DNA from: Porphyra umbilicalis
Lineage: Eukaryota > Rhodophyta > Bangiophyceae > Bangiales > Bangiaceae
Reading direction: 5' to 3'
Assembly: GCA_002049455.2 (NCBI GenBank)
Contig: KV918789.1
Coordinates: 367,828 to 431,827 of the forward strand
DNA: 64,000 nt
How positions within the stretch are numbered: the stretch's first letter is position 1; every line of letters starts with the position of its first letter. The translations under genes were made by a program, and so were the position numbers. The notes under the pieces were generated by a model, which worked only from the letters and a program-made list of their open reading frames with translations, had not been told where the DNA came from and did no database searches. This document shows, piece by piece, positions 22,701 through 33,247 of the stretch.

Positions 22701-23681
22701 GTCTCCGTCCGCCCCACCGTGGGTGGCGAGGCCGAGCTGTCCACTGCCGCCCCCGCCGGTCGCCAACGGCTGCAGGAGCAGCGTGGAATAGACGGGTGCG
22801 GGCGCTGTGGCGGCGGCAGCCACGGCGCCGCCGCCGCCGTGGGGCGGTCGTGGCGTGGCACCCCCTCCAGCGACTGCGCCACCCCCGCCTCGGTTCGGCG
22901 ACACCGTGTGCGGCGTAATGGGCGTCGTCAGCTGCAGAGCCGACGACGCTCCCGGCGGCGGCAGCACCGTTACGCCGCCGCCGCCGCCGCCGCCGCTGCC
23001 ACCGCCGGCCGGCACCGCGAGCCCCCCGGGCCGGCCGCCGGCGGCCGACGGCGGACCGCCGGCCGGGGCGCCACCCCTGCCGCCACCTCGCGGGGTGTCG
23101 CCGGGGTGGAGGCTCGGCGGCAGTGTCAACAACGGTGGCTCGACGACGAGGGCGTCCCCACCCCCACCAGCGCCACTCCCCACACTCCCACCGCCGCCGC
23201 CGCCGGCGCCGCCATCGGCGTCACCGCCGCCACGGCCGCCGTCCCCCCCCCCCCGACGCGCGGGCGACCACGGCCCCGCCCCCCGCCCATTCCCCCATCG
23301 GCTTCCACGGTGGACGGTGGCCGGGGGGTGGCAGATCCCGGCCCGACCCCCCCGCCTCGCGCCGCCGCCGTCGGCTGGGTCGTCGGCGGCGGCGGTGGCG
23401 GCGGCAGCGCCGCGTGCGGGTTAGTGGGGGGGGGGGATGGGGCTGTGGCGCCAGCGTGAGGGTGCCCGCACCGCCGGTGGGGGTGCGACGACCGCTCCCC
23501 CTCTGATGGGCGACCGGGGAAGGGGGGGGGGATCGTACCGACGTCGGCCACGGCGGCTGTCGTCGTCGTCGTGGTCGCAATCGTCGTCGTCCGACTCACC
23601 CCGCAGGAATAACAGCGTCGGTGGATGGCGGGCAGGGCTCCCTCTCGTAGTGCCGTCGACGGCGAGGTGCGGTTGCGTCAC
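18142..23681 (-). CDS. large C2H2 zinc-finger protein, five tandem fingers, frame-interrupted
   Basis: Probably a nuclear DNA-binding regulator. Five consecutive C-x2-C-x12-H-x4-H fingers lie at about 19225-19650 (FVCEMCGAFFERRGHCKSH, YECETCGGSFGHKSSLYRH, YGCDACAISFVDKSELDKH, FPCSICGFAFSREMHLRDH, FLCKHCGSAFSHKWSLLRH), joined by HERxRP-type linkers that resemble the classical TGEKP linker in position. A poly-Pro run coded by about 28 GGC triplets (19124-19209) follows. The long N-terminal arm is Gly/Pro/Ser-rich with recurring TPRG and PSP motifs. The C-terminal tail (QAQAQAHGQGQGQ, GGSGYGGGGG) is in another frame, switched at the C run near 18915-18930, and ends at 18142. A double frame excursion occurs between C runs near 22075 and 21885. 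The N terminus is uncertain: an acidic start (ESDDDDCDHDDDD) is reached through runs near 23430 and 23250, and no firm ATG was found. Confidence 0.75.
19124..19209. repeat. (GGC)n triplet repeat
   Basis: About 28 near-perfect GGC units coding a poly-Pro tract just C-terminal to the zinc fingers on the minus strand. Repeat length may vary between strains. Confidence 0.9.
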
Positions 23682-26600
23682 GGTAAGGCGCTCGACCGTA
23701 CGAGGCGCGTGTGCGTGACAGCGTCACGCCCGCACGCCGCGTGTGTGTGCGTGGCTTATGTATGTGGGAATGCGTGTGCGACCACGATGGGGCGGTCGGC
23801 GCGACGCGTACGTATGCCGCAGCGCGCGAAGTACCGGTCCACGCGCCGGGTCGGAGCGCGCGCGAACGGCGGCGCTGTGACGGCGGCTTGTGCCCGCCGC
23901 GCCGTCGTCCCCTGCTCCCTCGGTCCCCGCCCGCGGCCTCTCGAGCGTGCGGCCCTGCCACGCCGCGAGAGCGCGTGGCGGATCCAGTCGCGGGCACCGC
24001 GGACTCGGCAGCCCCCCCACCTCCCCCCCTCCCTCCCTCCTCCTGTCGCCACGCACCGGCGGCGGTGGGCACGTGCATCCACACGCACCGGCCGGCCGGG
24101 TGGCGACGACGCGCCGGCGGACACAACGTCGCGCCGTGGGGCACGCACAACCCGCTGGCGGTGCTTCCGGCGCTACCCTGCCCCCCCCCCCCCCCCTCCC
24201 ACGCCCGTCGTCCTCCACCCCCGGTTCCGATGTTGCCACGGCCGATGCAGGCCCCCTGCACAAGACTCTCCCCCCCCCCAGCCCGACCGCGGTGCTTGCC
24301 CCCACACCCTTCACGCAGCGGCGCGCCGCTCGCGGCGGCGGCGGTGCGATTGCGCGCGCGCGCGAGCCCGATCGCGGGTGGCGGGGTAGGGGGGTGGGAG
24401 GCGGCGCGGGCAGTGGCCGGCACGACGCACCCGCAGCCGGCGGCCGGTCGACGCCAGCCCGGGACGCCAGCCGCACCGCCGGCCGCCCGCGTCCCCGACG
24501 CGGCGGCCGACGGGTGCTTGCGGCGGCGCAACCCGGCCGCCGCGTGGCGGGAGCGCGGGTGGTCGTCGGCCGACAACCGGCGCAGGTGGCGGCGGGAGCG
24601 GCGGCGGCCGGCGGCAGCCAGGACCTCAACCGCCAGGCCCGCCTCCCCCCCACCCCTCCCTCCTCTGGCCCCCCCAGCCAGACCTAGCGAGGCCACCCGC
24701 GCACAGCGACGGCGAGGGTAACGGTTACTCTTCCCTTGGGTCGGGCGCCCTCCCCTCCCCCCCCCCCCCAAAGCCGCCACAATCCACGATGCGTTGCTGC
24801 GCGTGCCGAAAGCAGCGGGCGGGGGCCGAGGGCCGCCGGCACACCCCTTCACCCGCTCCCACCCCCCCCACGCTACCCGGGGCGCGCCCCGCGCGCGCGC
24901 CCCTCCACTGCCCGGCGTTCACCGCACGTTACGGGGGCCGGGGTGAAAGCGTGCCGGTCGCGTCGGACATGTTGGGGCCCGCCGCCGGGCCCCTGCGGGA
25001 GGGCCCGGCGGCAAGGGGTTTTGAGGGTGCCCGAGATCCAGCCAACCGGCCTGGCTGCAGCGTCCTGGGGGGGCAGCAGGACGTGCTGCCGTCGACCCAA
25101 TGCGTCTGGAGACGGCTAGGCGGCGCTTTTTGGCGCGGGGAAGCGGCGGACGCCGAACGCCCTCTGGCCTGCCACGCTGTCTCACACCGCCCCAGGGCGG
25201 CGGCGTGGCGGTGCCCGCACCGCGAGCGTTCAAGGTTGTGGGGGCCCTGGGCGGCGTTGGACGGTGCCTCGACGGCCGCAAACCGGTGGCCGCCAAAACT
25301 TCCGGGCGCAGGCGTCAGCTCGTTGCCGCCGACGGCCGCACCCCCTCTCGTAAGCACCAAAGCCACGCCGCAAGACAGGTGCGGGGCAGAGCGGGTAGGC
25401 CGCCGCCGACGATAGCAAGACCTCTGATTCGTCGTTGCGCCAGCGCGCCGGGGTCGCCACCCATTGGCTGGAAGTCACAGCCCCTTGCCACGATCCGGGG
25501 CACTGTGCGGCGCGTGCGGACCGGGAAGCGGCAGGAGCCGACGGGGTCGTCACGGCGTCCACGCGTCGGTTGTATGATGGGCCCGAGGACGCGTGTTTGC
25601 TTGGCGGCCCGAGGGGGGGGCACTGAGTCGTGTGATGGGCCCGCGCGGCCGAGCGCCTCCGGACCACTGCCCCTCGGTAGTGTGGCAGGCGGCTCTGGGC
25701 GCTGCTCGTGGCGGCGCAGCCACCCGTCGTGCCGCCGGCGCAGCGGTGGGCTTTGCGGTGCCGGCGAGGCTCGCGAGACCCACTGGAGGCGTCTTTGACT
25801 TCTGTTGCAGCAGACCCCCTCGTTGCTTCTTCCCTCTGGCTCTCTGTTCTGTGTGCACACTGGAGAAAATCGCGGTCCAGGGACTCCCAGCTCAGTGGGC
25901 GGGTCGGCCGGACGCAGACTCAGGTGTCGGCCAAGCCACGAGGACGATCCCTTCGGGGGTGGCACGGTGTAGTCAGTGCAGACCGCATCCCAACAAAACG
26001 AGAACATTTTAGCCCCTTCCGGCAACAGCGGAACAACCGCACTTCTGTTGGGCCGCCGTAACTAAGAACAGAACGCGTTCAAGACGTGACTCTTTTCGGC
26101 AACGCTACGGGTATCTGTCGTGATGGGTCTTTACGATGGAGTCTCTTGTGCGTCGCGCCTCCCATTCCGGGAGTAAATGGCCGTCGACGGACAAAGCAAA
26201 TTGAGAGCCCCGAGTGTTCGCTTTGAAACCACTCGAAAGGGACTTCAAGCAGTCCAAGAGCTCCTTTACGAGGACGACTGATTAAGCAGGAGAGCCCTCT
26301 GTGTAACTACCTAGTCCCTGACGAGCTTCCTGTTGGCCTTCCATGGAGGGTACCTGGATGCAGTGCTCAGACGACCTTTCACCTTACCCTCTCAAGCACC
26401 GGCACGGCATGCGCAGACGTCTTTGTAAACGTCATCGCCGGTTGCGCGACGCCACTGTCTCTTGTCTCACGCACTGCTTTCGTCCCCCCATCAGTCTACG
26501 TCGGCTGCACGTCCCTGCCCGGGCTTTCCTCGTACCTTGCGGGTGCTTGGCCCGTGGAGTTCCTTCTCTTCGACCGGCATGACATTCCATACCTCGCTCA

Positions 26601-27872
26601 AGGCGATCTTCTGCCCTCCCCCCCTTCTGACCCTCCTTTCCACTGTCGCGTGCGGTGAACTTTCATTGCCGTACGACTTGGTAGTTACGGCGGTGGTGGC
26701 TACGTGGTTGCTAGGCACCCAGGAGCTCGATTAATCCTGCGGCGGCTCAAGCTACGGGTGCCCCGAGGTCTTGTTGTCTTCGAAGTGTGCCGTGCTCTTG
26801 CCTCTGGGCATAGACCTGTCGTGCATCACAGAAAAGGTAGACGCTCAACATGTGTGGTGGGAGAAATCGCGGCAAGATTGGTTGGAAGACGCCACTAATG
26901 ATGTATTTAGGGGTCTCTTTCTATGGGGTGAACTCCATATCCTCGCTCAACAAGTTATTATACTGTTGGTCGTGCTTTGATAATTCGTAGACTCTGACAT
27001 GTGTCCTCGAGCTGATAAACTCAAGCCGCAGGCTCATCCAGTTCCCTGAGAGCAACACTTCCAATCATGTTCTGAATGAATCACGAGATCAGACCTCAGC
27101 ACAGAACAGTTGCGGAACCGAATCGTGCATGTTGAACAGACGTCTGAACAAAGTCACGTTTTGTTGGGGCAGCCACCTGCAACGGGGGCGGAGGTACAGG
27201 CCTCACGTTGAGGTGCCCCTCCTTAGGCAGCGCCTGAACAGCTTGATCTCGTGGCCCCACCGGCGGCGCCCCCGACTCGGCAGTGTGTGCGGAAGGGCGT
27301 TGGGCCACCCCCGAGCAGGTGTGCGAGGGACGGCGGAGCGGAGGCTGCAGCTGCCCCCATCCCCCACCGAGGACTGTGGCAGAGGCGCGTGGCCGTCGCG
27401 TCGGTGCGCAGTCGACGCGCACCTTTTTTCTTGTGTTGATCGAGGCCGGAGAGACACTGCTCTCTGCGGTGAAGGGCTTGGCCAGCAGAGCACCCAGCAC
27501 ACTTCCGCCGACCTCGCCACATGGGACTCCTCGTATGAATAGTGGTCTCAAACTGGCAGGATAAACGTCAGGTAAACTCAGACGGCTGGCTCGTACGTGC
27601 TTTGCTTGGTATCCGACAAGTGAACTTTCGCCGTCCAAGTATCAGAGACGTGAAGCACAAAATCCAGGTCTGCAGCACAGTTTACGAACACGTCATATAG
27701 CAACTCTCGGCTGTTGCTGCAATCCAAAGCCGGCTTCTGGGAAAATGTGGCCGGTGGTCCAAAAGCAAAAAAGTGCATTAACCAAATCTGCGCCCTCGTC
27801 GGAAAAGTGGGGCGCATGCTGATTTGCTGTACTGATGCTGGTACCCACAAATTTCGTATTGCCTCAGACCTT
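23682..27872. other. no recognisable gene over about 4 kb
   Basis: Bases 23682-25800 are very G+C-rich with long chance frames on both strands (for example a 418-codon minus frame to 24852) that translate to Arg/Pro/Gly/Ala-rich chains without domains. Bases 25800-27870 have balanced composition and only short frames. Two short stretches look mildly coding but match nothing I know: plus strand about 26790-26980, with HVWWEKSRQDWLEDATNDVF, and minus strand 27578-27850, with ELLYDVFVNCAADLDFVLHV. They may be transposon relics. No RT, integrase or LTR pair was seen. Confidence 0.45.
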
Positions 27873-29644
27873 TAGGGATGCGCATCACGCCGCTTTTTGG
27901 GTGGCGGGGTGTAGGCTTGTTGAGTGCGCCCCGATTTTCGGGGCGCTGGTGCGTAATGCGCCCCTGAGCGCCCTTTGGGCGCTCAGTGCGCCCTGAGCGC
28001 CCCTCAAGCGCCCGTTGTAGCACCCATAAATGATCAGGAAGCCCCCTCTTTTCTTACATTTTGACTGTGTTTCGTGGAAACTAGCGACCATCTGTGAATT
28101 TCTCCATGCATGTGAAAGAAGGACTGTTGACGGTCATCCGCAAGCCCCAATGTGTCTGCGTGCCGCCCACAGCGGCAGCTCCCAAGGACAAACAAAAGAA
28201 CAGCTGAATATTTTCCAGGTGGTGATGTAGACAACCAGACCGCTGGGCCATGAGGACAAGAAACACACGCACACCATACACAGTCACGCCAACCTATTCA
28301 CGTCTGCAGCCTTGGCCAAGTAGATATCCTTGCCAAAGATGTGTTGCAGTCGCGGGAGGTGGTTGAGAAGGATGCTGCTGCTCTGGCGCCAAGACGACGG
28401 CCGTCGCTGCTGCCATGGCCACCTCCTGACGGGCCCTTCCCGCCATAACGCTGGGGCACCTGCAGCCAGGGCTGCGCCCTCATAGAGGCTGCAGACAGAA
28501 TCGTCGGGCACTCGGTCGACCACGTAGTTAAAAAGTTACGACAATTATCATTCAGAGCGCCCATCAAAGCGCCCAGGAAACCGTGAGCGCTGGGCGCTCG
28601 AGCGCCCTCTGAGCGCCCAGTGAGCGCCTAAAATGCGCCCAAAAAGAGCGCCCTGGGCGCACTCAACAACCCTAGCGGGGTGGGCGATGCACGCCTAAGC
28701 ACGCCCTTCTGCACGCCCCCAACATTGGCACGCCCCTCTTCACGCCCCTAATGTAGCCCCCATGTTTTATCACTTACTTGAGAGGCGATTCAAAGTACCC
28801 AATATTCTTGCCATTTGGATGGTTCAAAGGACCACAAAAATCCCAGAAAGCATGGAGGAAACAGCTGCATGCGATACACTCTTTTGGCATCTGCCACTCT
28901 GCGTCAAATATGCTTTGCAGCATCACGGGACGTCGGCTCGCCTGGCCTCCACCGGCCGCCCCACCCCCCGCAGTCCCACCCATCTCACCGCGCACAAAGC
29001 CAGAGCAGATGGTCATCAAATCATTCACGGTCATGGCCGCGCGGGCGTCCTCGTCGCCGGGACGACCAACGACCTGTCCAGTGACGCCGGCGCTAGCCGT
29101 GGCGCATCGGGCGACCTCCTCGTTCAAGAGGCACGTAGCCCGCCGCCGGCGCCCTCTCCATCACTGCTGTCGGCCTGGTCGTTGCCGGCGTGCGATACGT
29201 CGCATTCAACGTTCTCATTGGCGCCCGTGTCGAGGAGCCTCTCCGCGTCCTCCCTGGCTGGTGACAGTAGGTGGCCGTTGCTGTGCCCATCCCGCACAGA
29301 CGGCGCCCGCGCATCATGGCGTCGAGCTCCTTGTTTGTGGGCACACGACGGAAAAATGGTCCCAATGCCTCATAGCGTGGAGCATCTTGTTTTTGGACGC
29401 TCGACGGAGCAGTAAGACACCGCGCCCTGAAAAAGTAACGAAGGTGGCACGAAAGTGCACCGAAAAATATTCGGTGGACTGGTGCCCCAAGAGCGCATTC
29501 GAAATGATGTACTTTTTTTTCCAAGCACGCCCCAATCCCGCCCCTAAAATTCTGGGCGTGCAGGGCGTGACACGCCCAAAACACGTGAAATTGCATGCCC
29601 CAGGAGTGCAATTTAGCACGCCCCGGGCGTGTTGCACAACCCTA
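27873..29644. mobile_element. hAT-type element (outer), interrupted by a nested hAT element
   Basis: Left end TAGGGATGCGCATCACGCC (27873-27891) and right end, read inward, TAGGGTTGTGCAACACGCCC (29625-29644) match at 16 of 19 positions and fit the hAT TARNG terminus. Subterminal DNA on both sides is an array of CACGCCC motifs, ending on the left in TGTAGCCCCCAT near 28754. Removing the nested 763-bp element and one 8-bp duplication leaves about 1.0 kb. Flanks CAGACCTT and CTCCGAAT do not match, so no target duplication is visible. Minus-strand frames at 28774-29127 and 29093-29611 have no recognised domain. Confidence 0.6.
27912..28674. mobile_element. hAT-type element (nested), with perfect 8-bp target duplication
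   Basis: Termini TAGGCTTGTTGAGTGCGCCC (27912-27931) and its inverted counterpart (28655-28674) differ at one position in 20. The flanking octamer GCGGGGTG occurs at 27904-27911 and again at 28675-28682, the 8-bp duplication expected of hAT transposition. Subterminal arrays on both sides are built from GCGCCC, and the left array ends in TTGTAGCACCCATA near 28016. The core has short minus-strand frames (28284-28567) ending in LPRLQHIFGKDIYLAKAADV, with no known domain. Non-autonomous. Confidence 0.85.
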
Positions 29645-30354
29645 CTCCGAATGCCTCCAGTACAGGATGAATTGGCATGTACTAGGCCAGATTTGACCCC
29701 GCTCCACACTGAAAAACTTCCAATATAGCATAGAAACGATATTCGCATTTGGGAGCTCGGCGCACCACTGCACGCTCTCAGTACCAATATTTCAGGCACG
29801 TGCGCGAGTGTGCACGTGAGCACGTACAGCCACGTTGCCGTGGCGGGGGGCGCGTGGGGCAGGGAAAGAGGTGCCGCCGCCGCCACCGCAGCGGCGGCGA
29901 CCCGCCGGTGTCGCGCGATGCCCACGGGAGGGGCCGTCACTCCGCCGCGCAGCGCACCTGCGCACGGCGGACGGGGCGGTCGACCCGGCACACGGGAGGG
30001 CGGGTGGGACCAATCGCCGCGCGATGGGGCACCTCCAACTGTACCGCTCGATGGCGTCAGAAACCGCCGATGAGCCGGCGCAACAGAAGCCGGCGCGCAG
30101 GCACAATCACCCGCGGGTCATTGTGAGCGCGTCGAACCCCGGAAGTCGCTGCGTGCGGCTGCCGGGCGCAACTCGGGGTGGTGGGGGGGGGGCGGGGGGG
30201 CAGCCGCGGTCCGGGCACTGTGACCCCTGTGGCAGAACAGTCCTTCTCAGCCACGAAACTTCATTCACTTGTAGAGTCATCGCGACCCTTTCAGCACTGA
30301 CACACCCTCAGATCCCTGAGGACACGAATGCAGTCTGCCATCTCTGAAACGGAA
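29645..30354. other. no recognisable gene
   Basis: Bases 29745-30230 are G+C-rich with overlapping chance frames. The rest is of ordinary composition. No domain or RNA gene was recognised. Confidence 0.45.
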
Positions 30355-30430
30355 AGCAAGTCCCTTGATAAAAGTATATGAGTGCATCACTACACTTTGA
30401 GAGCACCCTGTCCTAAAGGCCAGGGAATAG
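30355..30430 (+). repeat. dispersed repeat A, copy 4 (tail)
   Basis: AGCACCCTGTCCTAAAGGCCAGGGAATAG (30401-30429) matches the inverted copy at 2880 almost exactly. The upstream part is too diverged to align confidently. Confidence 0.45.
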
Positions 30431-30734
30431 CCCTCTAAGCCCGAGACCCTCACCCCCCCCCAACCGTCCCTGCCCTCCCCCCCACGTCCCCGAGTACCCC
30501 GTTCACCGGCTCCTATCACCAGCCCGCCCGCCCGTCACTTGCTCGCCTCCTGCTTGCCGCCAGCCAGCCACTTGCCAGCCACTTGCTCGTCACTTTCCCG
30601 CCACTTGCCCTCCACTTACCCCCCACTCGCTTGCCCCCCACTCGCCCGCCACCAACCAGCCGCCCGCCTCCGCCATAACCGCCATCAGCCCACGGACTAC
30701 TCCCTGCAGAAGTTCTACGTCGCGGCCGCCAGTC

Positions 30735-31210
30735 TGCCACTACTTGCCCGCCGCCGACCTCTCGCCGGCCAACCGTCGGCCCGCCGCAATTTGCCCGACG
30801 CCGATCCATCACCAGCCTGCCGTCAGCTTGCCGCGAACTATTCCCACCGACCCATCGCCTGCCCGCTCTGGGCCCCCCGCCACGTGCACGCTGCCGATCC
30901 ACCGTCTCTCTGCCAACAGCCCGCCCCCACTTGCCCGCCACGGACGTCCCGCCTTGTCGCCGCCGGCCCGCCGCCACTTGCCCGCCGCCGATCCGCCGCC
31001 TTGCCGCAGCCAGCCCGCTTCCACTTGCTCGCCGCCGATCCACCGCCATGCCGCAGCCACGCCTCTGCCACTTGCCCGCCGCCGATCCACCACCCTGCCG
31101 CCGCCAGCCCGCCGCCACTTGCCCGCCGCCCATCCACCGCCCTGCCACCGCCAGCCCGCTGCCACTGGCTCGCCGACGATCCACCGCCTACCCGCTGCTT
31201 GCCCACCGCC
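30735..31210 (+). repeat. 47-bp minisatellite, about ten units
   Basis: The landmark CCACTTGCCCGCCGCC recurs at about 30740, 30787, 30880, 30927, 30974, 31021, 31068, 31115 and 31162, a constant 47-base step. Each unit continues GATCCACCGCC, TGCCGC, CAGCCCG. More degenerate units flank it, so the array probably spans about 30560-31470. Because 47 is not a multiple of three, the open frames across it rotate through different phases, which argues that it is non-coding. Confidence 0.8.
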
Positions 31211-32066
31211 TACCCGCCACGAGCCCACCGCCCGCCGCCCACTTTCCCACCACCACCCCACCGCCTGCCAACCGCCCGCCTACCACTTTCCCACCACCAG
31301 CGCGCTGCCAACCAACCGCCTGCCCGCCACCAGACCACCGCCTGGCCACCGTTCGGCCACCGCCTGCGCGCCGTCAGCGCGCTGCCACCAGCCCACTGCC
31401 TGCCAACCACCCGCCCATTTCTACGTAGCCCGCCGCCAACCGACCGCCAGCCCGCCGCCAAGCTACCACTGTCAACATCAGCAAAGAAAATGAATATATG
31501 ACCACAAGAGCTTTCGCTTACTTGCTGAACGCGTGAGTCTTCTGGCAGTACAGGGACGCCTGACACAGATTGATGAGTGACAAACCGTCCTGATCAGCCC
31601 TGTCACGCTGCTATACGACAACGACACACCCAAAATCCTTTTGTGCGTATTACTTGTAGCCCGCTTCAGCCGGGGTGACAAGCCCACGAATCCGGCCCGA
31701 TTCACCTGGTACACTCCACCGGGGACAGCACGTGGGACTTGTAGCCCACGTTCTGGGTTCCCTCCTCGCCAGACGACGTGCGTTCAGCCCCTCCCCAACG
31801 GCCGCCGCTCCGAATTGATGCCAGTAAGGCAATCAGGCCTGTAGTAGTAGGATGAATTTTGCTCTACTACGTGTCTCAGAACACGTCTGGTATGCGCCCC
31901 TTTTTCCGGACGATTGTAAGCGGCTTTTGACTTTGCTTGTCCGAGCTGAGGTGACGGCCGAATGATTGGTGAACGGTGTGGAGCGCTCGTTCTTCTCACC
32001 GTGCTGCACTCAAGAGTAGGGCTGTATCGTCAATCGGCCGAGAAAATTCCTGTGACGCCTTCCGCC
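31211..32066. other. minisatellite flank and unannotated sequence
   Basis: To about 31470 this is degenerate Pro-codon-like repeat DNA continuing the 47-bp array. From 31480 to 32066 the composition is ordinary, with short frames only. Nothing else is recognised. Confidence 0.4.
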
Positions 32067-32288
32067 TAAAATTTAGGCTGGTGTTTCACGCTCTCCAACC
32101 CGGGGCGAGTGGGCGTGTCACGCCCGATCGCGCCCGATCACGCCCTGATCACGCCCTTTTGGGCGCGTGAACACGCAAAAGTAGCACCCATACTCAACGA
32201 ATATACTTTTTCCGAGAACATGTAGCACCCCTTTCAGACGAGCGGTGACCGTTACGACCTGCTTCGGGGCTCTACAAAACCAATCAAT

Positions 32289-32732
32289 TACTGACCGAAG
32301 GCTGCCTCGGCAACCTGCAAGTACGACTCAATGTCAAACATGTTGAAGAGTATGACGCGTGGCTTCGCCCCACGGGTGGGAGGTGAGAGGAATACGAAGA
32401 GGGTCGGCAGCCAGGCAGTCCCGGCACCACCGGCGCTGTACAACTACGGCAGCTGCAGAAGCAGGAGCTGCCGTCGCATGGGCAGCCTCTGACGGTGAAA
32501 CAGTGGGAGGCGCACCCGTTGGGGAGGGGGCCAAACTCGTGGCGTTTGGGGCAGTGGGAGGCGCACCCGTTGGGGAGGGGGCCAAACTCGTGGCGTTTGG
32601 GGCGGCGTGCGAGGGCCAGCGTGCTGATCGTCCTGGGCCGCAGCAGGACACCCTCGCCGCCCACGTCTCCAGTGCATTAGATTGCACAAGGTTAAGTTCG
32701 CGCATGTGATCACGTAAAACGTGATTTCCCAA
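32289..32732 (-). pseudogene. coding relic inside hAT element, with 17-residue tandem duplication
   Basis: One frame reads HMRELNLVQSNALETWAARV, then two copies of PNATSLAPSPTGAPPTA coded by an exact 51-bp tandem duplication at 32501-32602. A different frame then gives TLFVFLSPPTRGAKPRVILF and MFDIESYLQVAEAAFGQ, ending in TAA at about 32289. The switch falls around 32440. The composition of the final segment looks genuinely coding. I recognise no family; it may be the end of a transposon protein or a captured host exon. Confidence 0.4.
32501..32602. repeat. 51-bp tandem duplication
   Basis: Two identical 51-base units starting CAGTGGGAGGCGCACCCG at 32501 and 32552. The unit is a multiple of three and keeps the minus-strand frame open. 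Confidence 0.9.
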
Positions 32733-33247
32733 TCACGTTAAGGGCGTGAGGTACAAGCCTACTTCCGCCCTCGCTGGAGTCACGGCGAAACTGCGTGACG
32801 GCCCGTATTTACAAAAGAGACAATGATTGCTGCTGTTTCGAGGATTAACGACATCCGCTCTGGGAATTGACTTGCTCCTCACGGCACACAACGCGCCACG
32901 AAAGAGTTTTTGCAACGCGCGTGAGAAAGGTTTGTGAGAAGTTCTCAACAGCTTTGGCCGGATGAGCTCTGTGTCAGGAACCAGATAGAGCGACGGATAC
33001 ACGGTTCCTTCTCACGACCCTCTCACGTCGTGACAGATCCGAGAGATCTATCAAGGGTCGTGCCAACTCGGTGGGAGACCTCGACGCACCCGTCGTGGCT
33101 TGCGTGCACGCCGCCTGTCACCTCGACGCCGATGCGCTCACCCCGTGTCTCGCCTCTGCAGCACTTCGTCCCCCCCCTGCAACCACCCCTGTCCGCGAAG
33201 GACCTCCTACCCCCTTCCCCTCGCAACAACTCGTCGTACGCGTCGTT

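Larger units (their letters stand above)
32067..32761. mobile_element. hAT-type element with perfect 8-bp target duplication
   Basis: The octamer CTTCCGCC lies at 32059-32066 and 32762-32769. The right end read inward is TAGGCTTGTACCTCACGCCC. The left end holds TAGGCTGGTGTTTCACGC from 32074, preceded by seven extra bases (TAAAATT) inside the duplication. Subterminal motifs here are ATCACGCCC-type, and the left array ends in AGTAGCACCCATA near 32181, the same internal boundary motif as in the elements at 27.9-29.6 kb. It contains a minus-strand coding relic (32289-32732). Confidence 0.8.

Noticed and set aside
23596-24852. 418-codon minus-strand open frame
   Set aside because: Compositional opening in very G+C-rich DNA. 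No domain, and plus-strand frames are just as long.
30539-31501. Long Pro/Ala/His-rich plus-strand and Gly/Ser-rich minus-strand frames
   Set aside because: Products of the 47-bp minisatellite; the frame rotates with each unit, so no repeated peptide is conserved.
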